Part shown: positions 13,753 to 14,284 of the stretch, one piece after another
How positions within the stretch are numbered: position 1 is the stretch's first letter
How the letters are laid out: the number at the start of each line of letters is the position of its first letter
Assembly: GCA_050010255.1 (NCBI GenBank)
Contig: JBEKLJ010000078.1
Location: 1 to 14,284 of the forward strand
Length of the DNA: 14,284 bases
Source: JBEKLJ01 sp050010255
Lineage (GTDB): Bacteria > Acidobacteriota > Terriglobia > Bryobacterales > Bryobacteraceae
Direction of reading: 5' to 3'
The notes under the pieces: generated by a model
Databases searched by the model: none
Seen by the model: the letters and a program-made list of their open reading frames with translations, nothing else
Told to the model about the DNA's origin: nothing
Program-made: the position numbers and the translations under genes

Positions 13753-13758
13753 GGGAGG
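13753..13758 (+). promoter_or_regulatory. Ribosome binding site of the VOC gene
   Basis: GGGAGG with a seven-base spacer to ATG 13766 is a strong Shine-Dalgarno match. It confirms that the protein begins with the signal peptide MKPAVGILATLAAGAGALA. Confidence 0.75.
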
Positions 13759-13765
13759 TCATCGC

Positions 13766-14284
13766 ATGAAGCCTGCTGTTGGGATCCTGGCCACCCTCGC
13801 CGCCGGCGCTGGGGCGCTGGCGCAGGAGGCTCCGTATGTCGATCCGGGGATGAAGAAGATCGCGCAAGTCGCGATCGTGTGCAAGGACATTGAAGCGTGC
13901 AGCCAGCGCTGGGCGCGCATGCTGGGCATCCAGCCGGCGCCGATCCGCACCACCCTGCCCGGCCGCCGAGTAAGGATGATCGTTCACGGCAAGCCGTCCG
14001 ACGCGCAGGTCAAGCTCGCGTTCTTCAACACGGGCGACGCGACGCTGGAACTGCTGCAGCCCCTGGGCGGCCCGAGCTCCTGGCAGGATTACCTCGACCA
14101 GAACGGCGAGGGCGTTCAGCATGTCGCCTTCAACGTGGTGGACCTGGACAAGACCATTGCCAGTCTCGCGCAGCAGGGCATGCCGGTGATTCATCGCGGC
14201 CGTTACGACACCGACGACGGCGACTACGTTTACGTGGACGGCAAGAGCAAGCTCGGCGTCATCATCGAGCTGTTGCACTCGGAC
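13766..14284 (+). CDS. Exported glyoxalase/VOC-family protein (3' end cut by window)
   Basis: The frame is open to the window edge (173 residues so far, ending ...VIIELLHSD). A signal peptide (MKPAVGILATLAAGAGALA, likely cut before QEAP) precedes a vicinal-oxygen-chelate fold of two beta-alpha-beta-beta-beta modules: AQVAIVCKDIEACSQRWARM, then QHVAFNVVDLDKTIASLAQQ. By position the four metal ligands would be Gln34, Glu95 (TLELLQP), His119 (GVQHVAF) and Glu168 (VIIELL). This Gln/Glu/His/Glu set is the one known for human glyoxalase I, whereas methylmalonyl-CoA epimerase, which it also resembles, uses His/Gln/His/Glu. The substrate is unknown, and export to the periplasm is unusual for either enzyme. 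The fold core is complete, so little of the C-terminus is missing. Confidence 0.82.
   Translation, partial: MKPAVGILATLAAGAGALAQEAPYVDPGMKKIAQVAIVCKDIEACSQRWARMLGIQPAPIRTTLPGRRVRMIVHGKPSDAQVKLAFFNTGDATLELLQPLGGPSSWQDYLDQNGEGVQHVAFNVVDLDKTIASLAQQGMPVIHRGRYDTDDGDYVYVDGKSKLGVIIELLHSD

Noticed and set aside
13007..14278. Minus-strand open frame of 423 codons opposite lysA and the VOC gene
   Set aside because: It spans two well-supported + strand genes and their intergenic gap; its composition is typical of an antisense shadow.
1..14284. CRISPR array, tRNA, rRNA, insertion sequence or prophage
   Set aside because: No regularly spaced direct repeats, tRNA-like cloverleaf, rRNA sequence, transposase or phage protein was recognised in any frame.

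Overview
The window is GC-rich (about two thirds G+C, strongly biased to G/C in third codon positions) and every convincing gene lies on the + strand. Two large proteins end in the C-terminal domain known as TIGR03437, a family expanded in Candidatus Solibacter and its relatives. With a diderm outer-membrane barrel also encoded, this suggests an Acidobacteriota chromosome, probably of the Solibacteres/Bryobacterales group. The taxonomic call rests on that domain and general style, not on a marker gene.

Layout. (1) 1-116: the last codons of an unidentified gene. (2) 132-2320: a housekeeping run, thpR (RNA 2',3'-cyclic phosphodiesterase), plsY and gpsA. GpsA makes sn-glycerol 3-phosphate and PlsY acylates it, so these two catalyse adjacent steps of phospholipid synthesis. 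(3) 2344-4003: an ECF-type sigma factor, a zinc-finger anti-sigma factor with one membrane segment, and a secreted helical-repeat protein (DUF3106-like). They are separated by 15 and 10 bases and look like a trans-envelope signalling unit. (4) 4004-4262: an intergenic region with hairpins, an extended -10 promoter, and a 14-bp perfect palindrome sitting on the next start codon. (5) 4263-10395: a three-gene surface operon, namely a 1048-aa beta-propeller protein with a TIGR03437 C-terminus, a 211-aa outer-membrane beta-barrel, and a 773-aa beta-repeat protein with a divergent TIGR03437-like C-terminus. (6) 10396-10689: a structured intergenic region with an extended -10 promoter and a 16-codon upstream ORF. 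(7) 10690-13690: a GAF-GAF-PP2C (RsbU/SpoIIE type) phosphatase followed after one base by lysA. (8) 13766-end: an exported glyoxalase/VOC-fold protein whose frame is still open at the window edge, preceded by a 17-bp dyad.

The best candidate for something undescribed is region 5 read together with region 3. Region 5 puts a small outer-membrane barrel between two large exported proteins that share a Solibacter-type C-terminal domain, which suggests a surface assembly or sorting unit. Directly upstream is a sigma/anti-sigma/periplasmic-protein cassette of the kind that often senses envelope state. A functional link between regions 3 and 5 is inference from adjacency only. The remaining genes are ordinary families. 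No CRISPR array, tRNA, rRNA, insertion sequence or phage gene was seen.
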